Shown: one piece after another, positions 44,859 through 56,260 of the stretch
Position numbering within the stretch: the first letter of the stretch is position 1
How the letters are laid out: the number at the start of each line of letters is the position of its first letter
Source of the DNA: Dipteris shenzhenensis
Taxonomy: Eukaryota > Polypodiophyta > Polypodiopsida > Gleicheniales
Length of the DNA stretch: 64,000 bases
Assembly (NCBI GenBank): GCA_047967505.1
Contig: CM106540.1
Strand: one strand, 5' to 3'
Notes under the pieces: generated by a model
Databases searched by the model: none
Seen by the model: only the letters and a program-made list of their open reading frames with translations
Told to the model about the DNA's origin: nothing
Translations under genes and position numbers: made by a program

Positions 44859-46700
44859 TTATTCGAATTCGATCTTCATCCCTTCGATGCTAACATCAAC
44901 ATCATGTGCATGTCCTACAACCACTATGGTGATGATCACCTTCTCAGCGTTCTCAATCCCAATCCGTTGGATGTTATCTCCAACCTCGAACTTGATGTTA
45001 CTGAACAAGTGCTTGGATTCTCCTGCGTATGGAATGACGTTGAACGTACCCACATACTCGGCACCGCTGGTCTTGGTATGCTTGTCTGCATCAGGCATGT
45101 TGATGAACACCCTCAGCTGAACATAGGTTTCTCTGGGTACATTCACCCCTTGTAGTACTAACACTTCTTCGAGCTGTTCTGCACTCTTCACCCCCTTTTC
45201 TCTCAGAAGCTCCGATGATGGCGCTGCAGGTCTGTCCACCAGCCCACTGAGCCTCTTGCTTATCTTTATGGTCTTCTGGTTCTCCGATGCAGGTCCTATT
45301 TCCGTCACGTTAGTCGAAGTATAAGTGGCTGCAGCACTGCCGCTCGAGGCTGCCTGCGGTGAATAATTTATCCACAACTTATCTCCTTTCACTCCCTCAT
45401 ACCCTATGCCAAGCTTCTCAGAATCCAGAGCATCTCGTGCTTTCACTTTGACCAGATTAGCATTCTCGTCGTAGAACACGAACTCTGCGTTGAGAAAATC
45501 GGGATCAGTGTGATCTTGCCGTCTTCCTCCGGGGAGCGTTTTCCAAACATTCCAAAGCCTGTCGATGTTGCTATGGTGGGCATAAAATATGGGATCCCGA
45601 GCTGCAGTAGTGAACACGCCCATATCTGCGGAAAGATTTTGGCGGGGATCGCCTGTCCAGAAATGGATAGCATTGTGCTGGCTCTCCATTTGCCCAGCGA
45701 TAGGTGCGTCTAGTACTGTAGAGTTGAAGGTGTTTGTACCAAGCCTGCACGAACATTATCAGATTTAGAATACATTGAACAGGATCAAATTGAACACTTG
45801 TCAGCATGGCCTCGGCCGCCAGCCAGACAAATTGACAGCGTTAAGGAAGACAAAAGTCGTGAAACGGTGTTGCACTGATTCATGCGAAAGCATTTGGTGG
45901 CTGCGGAAGATGCTTTACCTGTAAGGCCCTCCCATGAAAATTTCAGCTGTTGAAGCAGTGACAACCGTCTTATACATCGCATTCAAATTGTGATTGACGA
46001 TCTCCGATGTATCGTTAGTAGGATCGGGAATAATAAGTCGAACTAGATAAGGAGGGAGATGATCTGGGTTACGGTTGGCGTCGTACACTGCTGTTCCTTC
46101 CCTGTTGAAGAAGGCAGGCAAAACATTTCCTCCTTTCTGGTTGTCCCAATTCCAGAACACGAGAGCAAAATCGGGATCACCGAGCAGGCTCGCGAGAATT
46201 CGTTCGTGAAAGTACAGGTACCAACGATGCCAAGGCAGGAAAAGCCAGGAGAAATGTACTTGGAGTGTGACGTTGTTCCCCGGCTGTTTGTAAGCTCCAT
46301 TGCAGAAAGCACAATGAGTATCAGCTTGTTTGGCGAAGCTCCTGGGATCGTCGGAGGGAAGATGTTTCATGAGCTGGTAAGCCTTGTTGTATTTTTGGAT
46401 GTATTCCTCGCTGACCTTGTGAGCGGGCCGTCGGACACGCTTCACGGGAGGGTACTTGTCGAAGGAGAAATCAACAGTATCTTTGGTAGGCAAGGAGAGG
46501 CAGCAGTGGAAGGTGACAACGTCGGAGGGGTCGCCAACGGGGGAAGCAACGGCAGGCTGACAGGCATTGAGGTCAGGTGGAGTGATAGGTACTCCATATG
46601 CGAGGTGAGGAAGCAGGAGGGAGCTGATCGAGGAAAGAGAAACAGCTATGAGGAGAGGGAAGCGTGCTGCCCAGAGAATGGGCGACTGTTGATGTACCAT
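44859..46700 (-). CDS. PPO: Polyphenol oxidase (tyrosinase/catechol oxidase), two exons
   Basis: Type 3 dicopper enzyme that oxidises phenols to quinones. Exons 46700-45919 and 45744-44859 give 555 aa; the 174-base intron has consensus ends (TTACAG/GTAAAG, GTGCAG/GC). CuA ligands are His129 (THCAFC), His149 and His158 (QVHFSWLFLPWHRWYLYFHE), with thioether Cys133. CuB ligands are His284 and His288 (SQHNAIHFW) and His318 (FYAHHSNIDRLW); Phe305 is the usual gate position. The DWL-type domain (DKLWINYSP) and the C-terminal KFDV-like domain (QLRVFINMP) are present. A hydrophobic stretch at residues 8-31 ends near the start of the mature region (ITPPDLNACQPA), so the presequence is only about 36 residues. 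That looks like a secretory signal, not the 80-100 residue plastid and thylakoid presequence of most angiosperm enzymes. No stop or frameshift. An ATG 72 bases upstream would add a Lys/Gln-rich tail; the internal ATG gives a proper signal sequence. Confidence 0.95.
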
Positions 46701-46714
46701 TGAGGATAAAGAGC

Positions 46715-46865
46715 AGCTGCACGTCTTCTTCTTCTTCTGCTGCTGCTTCTTCTTCTTCTTGATTATAGTCAAGAGAAGTCGATTGGCTGCGAATAAAATT
46801 GTGCAGAGAAGAGCTTAGCTTTCCTCCTCCGTCTTCTTCCCTTCTCCTTCTTCTTCTTCGTCTCA
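46715..46865 (-). repeat. GAA-rich tract in PPO 5' region
   Basis: On the minus strand two GAAGAAGAA-type runs (about 46,721-46,758 and 46,818-46,861) lie between the TATA box and the ATG, so they would be in the 5' UTR. They also explain the Lys/Gln-rich N-terminal extension of the longest frame. Confidence 0.7.
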
Positions 46866-46973
46866 ATCAGACGTATATGGCAGCTCGAGCTTTGGCAGAA
46901 GTTTTTAAAAGGCAGGGAGAGACGTGATCAATGATTCAGTTGGATGCTGCTGCCTTGCGCAGATGCTGAAAGG

Positions 46974-46980
46974 TTTTATA
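46974..46980 (-). promoter_or_regulatory. TATA box of polyphenol oxidase
   Basis: The minus strand reads GATATAAAACC about 275 bases before the start codon. A weaker TTTTAAAA lies nearer, at about 46,905. A CACGTG G-box occurs further upstream at about 47,266. Confidence 0.5.
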
Positions 46981-46999
46981 TCGTGAAGGGAGGAGACAT

Positions 47000-48369
47000 T
47001 TTCAGTACGGATATTAACGTGTTGCAGAAAACGAGTAATGACAATACTGACAACCACTGAAACTCTCTGATTACGCGGATGATAATGATAATGAAGGCGG
47101 CAAGTAAAGGATTACACTATGTCCCTATTTAGAGATTGCTTATTATCAACGGATAAAACGATGCTACCACGTCGCTCTTTGTATAAACTCGACGATTTGA
47201 TTGTTATTTCTTGGATTCTCAAGAGCCACGTAAAATATTGATTACGAATCTCTAGCTGAATATGCACGTGTTACTAGATTCTAGAATCTAATCCAAAGAG
47301 ATAACAGTGACTAGTGACCACTCACCAGGACTCTCCCGTGAGTCAACCCAGGCAAGAGAATCGAGATTATTAAGAGCGCATTCCTGCGCTAGTGGGAACG
47401 CCAGAAAATGCCATGAAAGGCCACTGTTGGCCTTGTTCCCACTCGCCGCCCCGTAGGTGTAGGGGCCAAACCTTGGCATCTCTACGCCTTGGGGGTGACG
47501 GAGAAAAGACCTCTACACCCGGGCATTTCGGGGCCAAGCTTCCATTAGCTAATGTCTTGCAGCCAACCCAGGTTTTTCCTTGCAGGTTTTGTCAATTGTT
47601 GCAGATTCGGTTGCAGTTTACGTTGCAGGATTTTCGAACTAGGTGGAGGACCATGGAGCATTGCCGTTCATGGGAACGTTTTTTCTCTAATGCCAGAAAA
47701 TGCTAACGAATGCCACGCTAGCCTTCCACAGCCGCAAGCGGAACAAGCTCTAAGGAGCCAATTCTCTTGTGATGATTGACCTCTTGGAGAGAAGCGGGGT
47801 AGCTCAGGCGATTTGGGCTTTCGCCCCACTGAGCTGACTGCCTGTGCTCGACTTCCTTAGGAGAAAACTGATTGCCTATAAGACGGTCGTGCGTGTGTGG
47901 GGGGCGGGGGAGTGGGGAAAAGCTTTCCACTAGCATCTGTTCGTCAAGGTCATTCTTTTTGGTCTGCCATGGGAAGGCCTTAGTGAAGGTTGTGAGTTTG
48001 AGATGGGAAAAGTAAAAGTATTGTTATTATTTGTACTCTGTTACTTGTTAATTTGTGGTTGGTGCACTTAGTGGGTGGATTCACTGTTGTTATTTTCGGT
48101 GCTCGAAATTCGAATTGCTTGCTTCGAAAGTTGGCACACAGTATTGATGATTTGGGGTTCTCTCTTATGACTTTTGGGCCATTCGCATTTACTCCTCTTA
48201 ATCTCCTTCTTCCTTTTGACCTGGGGCCTCCAATTTTATGCTCTCTCAAGACTCTAGGCATTTCACTCACGCACAAGCAGGCCTAATGAATGATAGATAT
48301 ATCATTCACCTTGTTTTCATTGGTTAGAGAAAAAGTTTTCCACTAGCACTGATTGCATATGCACGCTTA
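47000..48369. other. Upstream flank of polyphenol oxidase, no gene recognised
   Basis: Mixed composition. The phrase GCCAGAAAATGC occurs at about 47,400 and 47,691, and similar CCACTG/CCACGCTAGCC wording follows each, so a diverged repeat spans part of 47,390-47,740. I see no ORF with family features. Confidence 0.4.
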
Positions 48370-49291
48370 AGAGGAGGGGCTGGAACTGTAGAGAGAGAAT
48401 GTGCTGTTGTAGAGAGAGAAAGTGTTGTCGAGGTGAGAGAAGGGAACTATAGAGAGAGATTGTGCTGTTGTAGAGAGAGAAAGTGCTGTTGAGGTGAGAG
48501 AATGGCCTGGGGAGAAGCTGGCTGCACCCAAGGAGCTGGAGAGGTTCTGCTACATCAATCAAAAGAAGGGAGAAGAAAAGTGACGAATTTGCATGTGTGG
48601 AATAAAGGGGAGAGGCCTTCTTTTATAGGCTCAGCCCCCCCCCAGGCTTAGAGTGGAAGGTGGACACTTGTCCCAAATTTTTAGTGGGCTGCAGTCCCAA
48701 AGAGGACAGCCCATAACCTGCCACATATCTACCAGATTTGGGGCCAGACACTTGGCCTGCATGCCCTACCACTTGCCATGCATGCTGCCACGTGTGGGAC
48801 AGGTGGACTGACTTGCTAGCTCAGATTCCATGTGGCAGTCTACCACTTGTCACTCCCAAAAACCCTAAAATTTCAAAGTTGTCAGAATTCAATTCTGATC
48901 GCACCCACGGGTTCCTAACAGCTTGGACTATCTATTGACGTACTCTAAGGTCATAATTGAGCCATACTAAGCTCATTTGTTTGTCGTCTTATCTTGTATC
49001 TCCATTACTGTTGGCATGCTACCAGGCCCACACCCAAAGCTCAAGGAACATTCTCTTGAATGGTTCCTAGGTCAGTATGCAATCTGTGCATTTGATTGGT
49101 CCCATGTTTGGGTACTCAGGTGGGGTGTGGTTTCCAGATGTCCCTCTCAAAGAGAGGCCATCACTCTTGTGGGTCACTAATGCCCATAACCCCAAGCAAG
49201 GGGGTCCACCCTCAAATGCTAGACCTAGTCCCCATTGTCCGTAACTGAACAGTAGGAAAACATTTCATTTCTTAATAAGCATACTATTGAA
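48370..49291 (-). repeat. 5' part of chromovirus LTR, inverted
   Basis: Read on the minus strand it follows the 3' LTR from about 55,011 to 55,868 closely: AATAGTATGC, GGACAATGGGGACTAGGTCT, CCTATAAAAGAAGGCCTCTC (TATA), and TAGAGAGAGAATGT on the + strand. At 48,370 the match stops at CCCCTCCTCT, and the continuation of the LTR is found at 50,745 on the + strand. Confidence 0.9.
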
Positions 49292-50744
49292 ATACTACTC
49301 CCCCCGTTATGGGGCAAAGAACTTTTGATGTAAAAACGACTGTCTATATTTTTGACTTGATAATATAAACTTGCATTTTATTTTTAAAAAGTATTTGAAC
49401 TATACTCCTATTGCAACTAGCTAGTATAGCTAAAATAGATGTACTAAAAGAGAAACTTGAAGCACATGGAGATGAAAATTTGACCATATGAAGCTATAGC
49501 AGTTATGGATGCTCTAGAGCTTACATGGAAGTAGTGTAGTCTCTAAGAGCACACATGCTATATACACAAGGTGAGGTGTTGCATATCCAAATTGAGGGAT
49601 GTTAGGTATGATAGAAAAAGGGGTCCAAAATCATAAAAGCACTACTAATGGTCATTTGTCCTCAACAGAGGATGTTGAGTGATTGTATATGTAGACCTAG
49701 GTCATTTGTCCTCAACAGAGGATGTTGAGTGATTGTGTATGTAGACCTAGGTATGATGAATCCGTATGGGAAGAAGGAGAGACAAAAGGGGTATGATGAA
49801 TTCATATGGGGAAGAGGACAAGAGATAGAGGTCAAAAGGGCAATTAAACTAAGGGGGACAGGGGCCCCTTCATAGTCATAACCAAGTAGAGGTAACCAAA
49901 CTGTAAAAGCCCAAAATACAGCCTAAATCACTAGCTAATAAATGCCTAAAGTCTATATCAACACTAACTGGGAACATTTAACCTCCAGTATAACCTCATG
50001 CAACTTTGACACAAAAAAATCAACACTCCCAAGGTCCCTTAGAGCACATTCCCATGTTGCAAAAATGTATGACCATGAAGTATGGAATATGGTTCCCCAA
50101 AAATTATGAATTGAGGCCTCGTTAGCTGTGATTATAGGCAAGCTTGAAATAAGGGCACTTGTAGCCCACTTGAGCCAGTATTTGTCTATCTCCATGATGG
50201 CTCATCTTGGTTGGTCGTTCAATTTGTCAAGCAAGTTCCATTGGACAAGTGAGAACATAGCTTCCGTAAAGTTAAGCACTTTTCAAGCCTATTTACTTAA
50301 GTGGCCTCATCCATATGTGGGAGGCTGCTCCTAGAAGTTACGAGGGCCAAGGATTGAAGGGTGGAGAGTAGAAAGCCATTAAATTTTGAAGAACTCCCAT
50401 GCCATGTGGCATGATGACTTTGTCATAATGAGGAGGGACTATAACTAATGGTGAGGCTTGTGGACCATGGCCAAAAGCCACCTATTAGTGTGGAAGAGGC
50501 CATTTAATTAGTGAGGAAGAGGCCGATAAATGGCCTCTTCCTCACTCCAATAAAGGAAATCCTTTAGGGAAAGATCAAAAGTCCTAGTTGTTGTTGGCCT
50601 CTTATTTCCTTGATTAGCCAATCCACAACATTCCTAATTCCAATTACAAATGGGATCTAATATACCTATTTTAGTTAACAAAGTAGCATCTTTGAAAAAT
50701 GACTTAAGTACAATGGGCACATCCTAATTTATACTTAACCTCTT
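49292..50744. other. Flanking DNA carried inside the inverted segment
   Basis: No gene. AT-rich at the left, with a C-rich edge (ACTCCCCCCGTTATGGGG). It holds a 50 bp tandem duplication. A short frame at 49,953-50,195 is not family-like. Confidence 0.5.
49651..49750. repeat. 50 bp tandem duplication
   Basis: Two head-to-tail copies of a 50-base unit beginning GTCATTTGTCCTCAACAGAG differ at one base (TGTATAT / TGTGTAT). Directly after it a unit of about 40 bases beginning GTATGATGAAT is also doubled in diverged form. The near identity shows that the 50 bp duplication is recent. Confidence 0.9.
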
Positions 50745-51025
50745 AGCTCTTCTGGAACAGCAGCATCATCCTCTCTCCTTCTCCTAGCCTAGAGCAGCCA
50801 CAGCCCCTTTCTCTCTCCTGCTATAGTCTTTCTCTCTCTACTGCAAAATTTCTCTCTCTACTGTTCTAGCCCATTCCCCTTGCAAAAATCCGCCTTTCTG
50901 TGCACCTCTGGAACAGCAGCAGCTCCTCTATTACATCCCCTTCCTTGGGATCAGCATTGGCACTCTCTCTCTACAGCTATCACTCCATAAAGACATTCTC
51001 TCTCTAGCTTACAGGCTGTTTTTCA
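50745..51025 (+). repeat. 3' part of chromovirus 5' LTR
   Basis: It follows 55,884-56,165 of the 3' LTR closely: CTCTTCTGGAACA, GAGCAGCC.CAGCCCCTTTC, CCTTGCAAAAATC, ACAGGCTGTTTTTC. At 51,025 the match ends, and within 50 bases gag coding begins in mid-domain. The LTR end, primer binding site and gag start are therefore deleted. Confidence 0.9.
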
Positions 51026-51039
51026 ACACTGGACAGCAA

Positions 51040-51690
51040 GCCCACACCTGGAAGCGCTTCAAGAAGAACTTGATGAGGCACTTCCTGCCTAAAGAGTTTA
51101 AGAGAGATACATTGGTGCAGTGGGACATCCTCCACCAACGCCAAGAAGAGAAAGTCAGTGAGTATGTTGATCGTTTTTGGGATACTTTGTTAAAAGTTCA
51201 AGCATTCAGTAGGAAGGATAAAAAAGAGCAGCAAAGGAAGTTCTTTGCTGGCCTATGGTATGTCATTCAGCATGAGGTGGACATTGCCACTCCTACTTCT
51301 CTCGAAGACACCATCAACATCGCCTTGAAGGTGGAGAAGAAACAGTCTTTCTCCAACAAGCGGAACGGCAGCAACAACAAGCGGAAGTCCCAAGGAACCT
51401 CTTCCAAGGAACAAAAGGGTAAGGAGACAGCAAAGGATGCACCAAAAGAGCAAAAGTCAGCCGGCGAGCCTCCTTCGAAGAAAGGAGCCCACACTTTTAT
51501 CTCATTGTCTCCACAATAGAAGCAAAAGTATTACTCCAAAGGGCGGTGTTTCAAGTGTGGCCACAACTTCTACGAATGCCCTCAAGCTGCTAAAAACAGC
51601 AGCAATAAAGAAACAGCCCCCAAAAAGCCAGTTTTGGTAGTTAACAAGGTGGAAGCACCTTTAGAAAAGGGAGCTGTAAACGACACCCAT
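51040..51690 (+). pseudogene. Chromovirus gag, N-terminally truncated
   Basis: The frame enters in the middle of the gag domain: RFKKNLMRHFLPKEFKRDTL, QWDILHQRQEEKVSEYVDRF, VDIATPTSLEDTINIALKVE. It is followed by a basic linker and a damaged knuckle, CFKCGHNFYECP, which lacks the usual spacing and reads CX2CX6C with the His misplaced. A stop at 51,520 separates the knuckle from the main gag frame. Gag forms the particle; this copy could not. Confidence 0.8.
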
Positions 51691-52397
51691 AGTTTGTTGA
51701 AAACATGGGGTCAGGTAAAGAATCAATCCGCTTTGTTTTTGTTCGATAGTGGAGCTACTCACAATTTATTTCTCATAAGATGGCACAGAACTTGGGGATA
51801 GCCCCAGAGGATAAAGGAGAAGCCTTGGAGGCAACTGCAGCTTTCAAGAACCAAGAAGAGAAGGTGTACCCCATCATCGGCAAGCTTCGGGTACACATCC
51901 AAGGGTACTTGGATCATCTACCCTTCATGGTGGCACCACTTCAAGGATCAGATGTAATTCTCGGCATGCCCTGGCATAAGCAAGTCAACCCCCGAATCGA
52001 TTATGTGAAGAATATTCTAACCCTCCAACATAAGGGTAGAGATGTGAGCATTACAGCGGGAGTTTCAGGAAACACCATTCCTATGGTAAGTCATGCACGA
52101 TCTCCCAATTTGCTTAAGAAAGGAGTATGTTCTTTTCTAGTGTTTGTACGCGATAAGCAACCAAGTGAAGAAAAGTCAGATCCTCTCACAAAAGAAAGAT
52201 TAGATTTCCTTCAGGAATTCTCTAGTTGCTTCTCTCAGGAACTTCCTAGTCACCTCCCTCCTGAGAGACGAGAGGATCACAAAATTGACTTAGCTCCAGG
52301 GTCTTCACCTCCAAATAGACCCCCATATAGAGTTAGTCAATCTCAACAAGATGAAATCTTCAAGCAAGTCCAAGAACTCTTGGACAAGGGATTGATC
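51691..52397 (+). pseudogene. Chromovirus protease and linker to RT
   Basis: The aspartic protease active site FLFDSGATHN is intact (D-S-G-A-T), but a frameshift follows within about 10 residues. The frame from 51,780 then reads IQGYLDHLPFMVAPLQGSDV, ILGMPWHKQVNPRIDY and on to PPYRVSQSQQDEIFKQ, the entry to RT. It stops after LDKGLI. Confidence 0.85.
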
Positions 52398-53540
52398 TAA
52401 CCCAGTAGTTCTTCTTTTTGCTCTCCTGTCTTACTAGTCCAAAAGAAGGATAAAACCTTCAAGATGTGCATAGACTATAGAGCCTTAAACAAACAGACGG
52501 TTAAGAATCGTTTCCCGATTCCTCGTATAGACGATATCTTTGATCGTTTAGGAGGACTTGAAATTTTCAGCCACATAGATCCTAAGAGTGGCTACCATCA
52601 GGTACGAGTTGTACCTGAGGACATTCATAAAACAGCCTTCCGAACCACATTTGGACTATATGAATATATGGTAATGCCATTTGGCCTTACCAATGCCCCA
52701 GCCACGTTCAATCGACTGATGGAACGGTTGTTCAGGAACTATAAACAGTTCACTGCCGTCTTCTTTGATGACATCCTCATTTTCAGCAAGAATGAGGAAG
52801 AGCATAAGGAGCATCTAAAGATTGTATCTCAAATCCTAGCTGAAAATGCTCTTCACATCAATGAGAAGAAAAGTGAGTTCTTTCTTCTTGAGATTCACTA
52901 TCTTGGTCACATTATCTCACGAGAAGGTGTCCGTATGGACCCAGCCAAGATACAGGCAATTGTAGAGTGGCCTGACTTGAAGAATGCCCATGAGGTAAGG
53001 CCTTTTCTAGGCCTATGCTCATATGACTGAAGGTTTATTTGGCATTTTGCTGAACTTGCAGCCCCTCTACATGATCTCACTAAGAAAAATCTGAAATTCA
53101 GATGGACCCAAAAAGAAAAGGACTCTTTTAATGCTCTAAAGCATGCCCTGACTACAGCTCCTGTACTTATCATTCCTAACTTAAGGAAACCATTCCTAGT
53201 AGCAGCTGATGCCAGTGGCGATTGCCTTGGGGCTTCTCTTACCCAGGATGGTCATGCTGTGGCCTTTGAAAGCCGACAACTAAGAGATGCTGAACTTCAA
53301 TATGATATCAATGAAAAAGAACTCTTAGCTGTAATTCATGCTCTCAAACTTTGGAAACATTATCTTTTAGGGATAGATTTTCTTGTAAAAACTGATCATG
53401 AAAGTCTTACATATTTTCTAACTCAACCTCTGATCAGAGAGAGACATATGAAATGGTCTACCTTTCTGCAATCATTTCATTTTCAGATACAATATACTCA
53501 TGGAAAAGAGAATGTAGTGGCTGATGCCCTTTCTCGTAGA
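52398..53540 (+). pseudogene. Chromovirus reverse transcriptase and RNase H
   Basis: After a stop at the LI*PSSSSFCSP junction, RT runs MCIDYRALNKQTVKNRFPIP, HIDPKSGYHQVRVV, MPFGLTNAPATFNRLM, and the catalytic AVFFDDILIFSK (F-x-D-D form). A further stop follows LGLCSYD at about 53,028. RNase H continues: VAADASGDCLGASLTQ, FESRQLRDAELQYDINEKEL and VKTDHESLTYFL. Domains are in gypsy order. Apart from point stops, the sequence is well conserved. Confidence 0.92.
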
Positions 53541-54935
53541 CCACGGCTTCACCATATTTCAGTTCCCTATCATGATGAGCTAATAGCCCTCAAAGAATTC
53601 TATGAGGGAGATGCTGATTTTGCTCAGCCATGGGCACATTTGAAAGATGGAGGCACCCATCATGCCTACCACATCAGGGATGGCTATTTATTCATGGAGA
53701 ACAAACTATGTATCACAAAGTAGCTTAGATCTAAAGTGATGGAGGAAAGCCATAACCCACCCTATGCTGGTCATAGGGGTATTGTGGCCACTTTTTCAGC
53801 CATGGATAAATTTTTCTACTAGCCTAACATGAAAAAGGACACTACTGCCTACATTTCAGCTTGTCTCGCATGTCAAAAAGCTAAGTATGAGAGAGGAAAA
53901 CCTAAGGGTTTACTTCAGCCCCTACCCATTCCTGAGAGACCATGGGAACACATCACCATGGACTTCATTACAGGAATTCCCAGGACCAATCAAAATCATG
54001 ACATGATTTGGGTGATAGTAGATCGATTCAGCAAGCAAGCCCACTTCATTCCTTGCAGAAAGAATCTCAAGGCACCTGAAGCTGCCCATTTATTTATTAG
54101 ACACATCTTTATACACCACGGCATGCCCAAGTCTATACTATCAGATAAAGACTCAAAGTTCACTAGTAACTTCTGGCAGGTTTTTTTTGAGAACCTTGGA
54201 ACTCTTCTAAGTTTCTCCTTAGCTTTTCATCCTCAAACGGATGGCCAAACTGAAGTTACGAATAGTACACTCTTGGATTTGCTGAAATTTTATGTGCATG
54301 ACCAGCAAACCTTTTGGGAGAAATTCCTTCCTCTTGTGGAGTTAGCTTATAACAACACAATTCATTCCTCCACTGGAAAAGCTCCTTTCGAAATTGTATA
54401 TGGTAGATCTTTACCAACTCCACTCATGCAAACAAAATCTTTGCTGCTGATCAATTCATGGAGGATTATGACTCTGCTTATGCCACGGTTCGAGCAGCCA
54501 TTCAAAAGGCACAAGAGAAACAAAGAGCAGCTGCAAATAAAAGACGGAGGGTGTCTATCGTTTCGATATTATGGTCCTTTTCAGGTGTTGTAGGTAATAA
54601 ATGATGTCTCAGTCCGATTCAGACTTCCAGAGCATTGGAAGATCCACGATGTCTTCCACATAAGCTTGGTGAAACCCTTCATTGGGGAACCACCTCAAGA
54701 GCCCACACAGGATGATGTACGTGAACTAGAGGACACTGAGATCTTGTTGATCCCAGAGCAAATTATTTTGCATAACTTCACTACGGGACATCGAACGAGG
54801 CACGACTCGCAAGATGTACCTTTTGAAGTTTAGAGGGCTCCCATCCATCGATGCCCAATGGGTGGACAGAGCTACATTTCAGGAGTGTCCTGAAATCTTG
54901 GATGCTTATGAGGAAGCATTTTAGTTGAGGACAAC
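53541..54935 (+). pseudogene. Chromovirus integrase with C-terminal chromodomain
   Basis: The zinc-binding H2C2 region is broken by stops (ITK*L and FFY*PNM) but ends in ISACLACQKAKYERGKPKG. The catalytic core is complete in one open frame of 254 codons: D in ITMDFITGIPR, D in ILSDKDSKFTSNFW, E in HPQTDGQTEVTNSTL. The C-terminal part (YYGPFQVL, stop, HWKIHDVFHISLVKPF) leads across a frameshift to a chromodomain-like end at 54,815-54,928: MYLLKFRGLPSIDAQWVDRA, FQECPEILDAYEEAF and a natural stop. Chromodomains direct insertion by binding histone marks, and this one identifies the element as a chromovirus. Confidence 0.88.
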
Positions 54936-54941
54936 CGAATG

Positions 54942-56260
54942 AAAGACGGAGGGAATGTCATCCTGCTTCAACATGTATCCACTTGCTTGGTACTATTTCT
55001 TTTTGTTTTTCAATAGTATGCTCATTAAGAAATGAAATGTTTTCCTACTGTTTAGTTACGGACAATGGGGACTAGGTCTAGCATTTGAGGGTGGACCCCC
55101 TTGCTTGGGGTTATGGGCATTAGTGACCCACAAGAGTGATGGCCTCTCTTTGAGAGGGACATCTGAAAACCACACCCCACCTGAGTACCCAAACATGGGA
55201 CCAATCAAATGCACAGATTGCATACTGACCTAGGAACCATTCAAGAGAATGTTCCCTGAGCTTTGGGTGTGGGCTTGGCAGCATGCCAAGAGTAATGGAG
55301 ATACAAGATAAGACGACAAACAAATGAGCTCAGTATGGCTCAATTATGACCTTAGAGTATGTCAATAAATAGTCCAAGCTGTTAGGAACCCGTGGGTGCG
55401 ATCAGAATTGAATTCCGACAACTTTGAAATTTTAGGGTTTTTGGAGTGACACGTGGTAGACTGCCACATGGAATCTGAGCTGGTAGGTCAGTCCACCTGT
55501 CCCACACATGTGGCAGCATGCATGGCAAGTGGCAGGGCATGCAGGCCAAGTGTTTGGCCCCAAATCTGGTAGATTTGGGGCAGGTTGTGGGTTGTCCTCT
55601 TTGGGACTGCAGCCCACCAAAAATCTGGGACAAGTGTCCACCTTCCACTCTAAGCCTGGGGGGGGCTGAGCCTATAAAAGAAGGCCTCTCCCCTTCATTC
55701 CACACATGAAAATTCGTCACTTTTCTTCTCCCTTCTTTTGGATGATGCAACAGAACCTCTCCAGCTCCTTGGGTGCAGCCAGCTTCTCCCCAGGCCATTC
55801 TCTCACCTCAGTAGCACTTTCTCTCTCTACAACAGTACATTCTCTCTCTATAGTTCTAGCCCCTCCTCTCCAAAAATCTGCCCCCTCTCAACTCTTCTGG
55901 AACAACAGCAGCATCCTCTCTCCTTCTCCTAGTCTGGAGCAGCCGCAGCCCCTTTCTCTCTCCTGCTACATTCTTTCTCTCTCTACTGCAAAATTTCTCT
56001 CTCTACTATTCCAGCCCATTCCCCTTGCAAAAATCTGCCTTTCTGTGCACATCTAGAACAATAGTAGCTCCTCTCTTACATCCCCTCCCTTGGGATCAGC
56101 ATTGGCGCTCTTTATAGCTATAACTCCATAAAGGCTTTCTCTCTCTAGCCTACAGGCTGTTTTTCTAAGCTGTTCTCATTCCAGCCCCATTTCCACACTC
56201 TCCTCACCCAAGGTAGCTTTAGAGGCATCAAGGACTTCATCTACAAAAGGGTCAAGTCAT
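54942..56260 (+). repeat. Polypurine tract and 3' LTR of chromovirus
   Basis: The purine run AAAGACGGAGGGA (54,942-54,954) precedes TGTCATCCTGC (TG at 54,957), typical of chromovirus 3' ends. The LTR holds the TATA box CCTATAAAAGAAGG (about 55,672) and many CTCTCTCT runs. The part 55,011-55,868 matches the inverted piece at 48,370-49,291, and 55,884-56,165 matches the direct piece at 50,745-51,025. The true 3' end is not fixed; an AATAAA at about 56,557 could mean that the LTR extends toward 56,700. Confidence 0.85.

Noticed and set aside
46059-46703. 214-codon ORF opposite polyphenol oxidase exon 1
   Set aside because: It is antisense to a gene with full copper-site motifs and has no recognisable features of its own.
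46701-46772. Upstream ATG that would add 24 residues to the polyphenol oxidase
   Set aside because: The added residues are Lys/Gln runs encoded by a GAA/GCA microsatellite and would bury the signal sequence.
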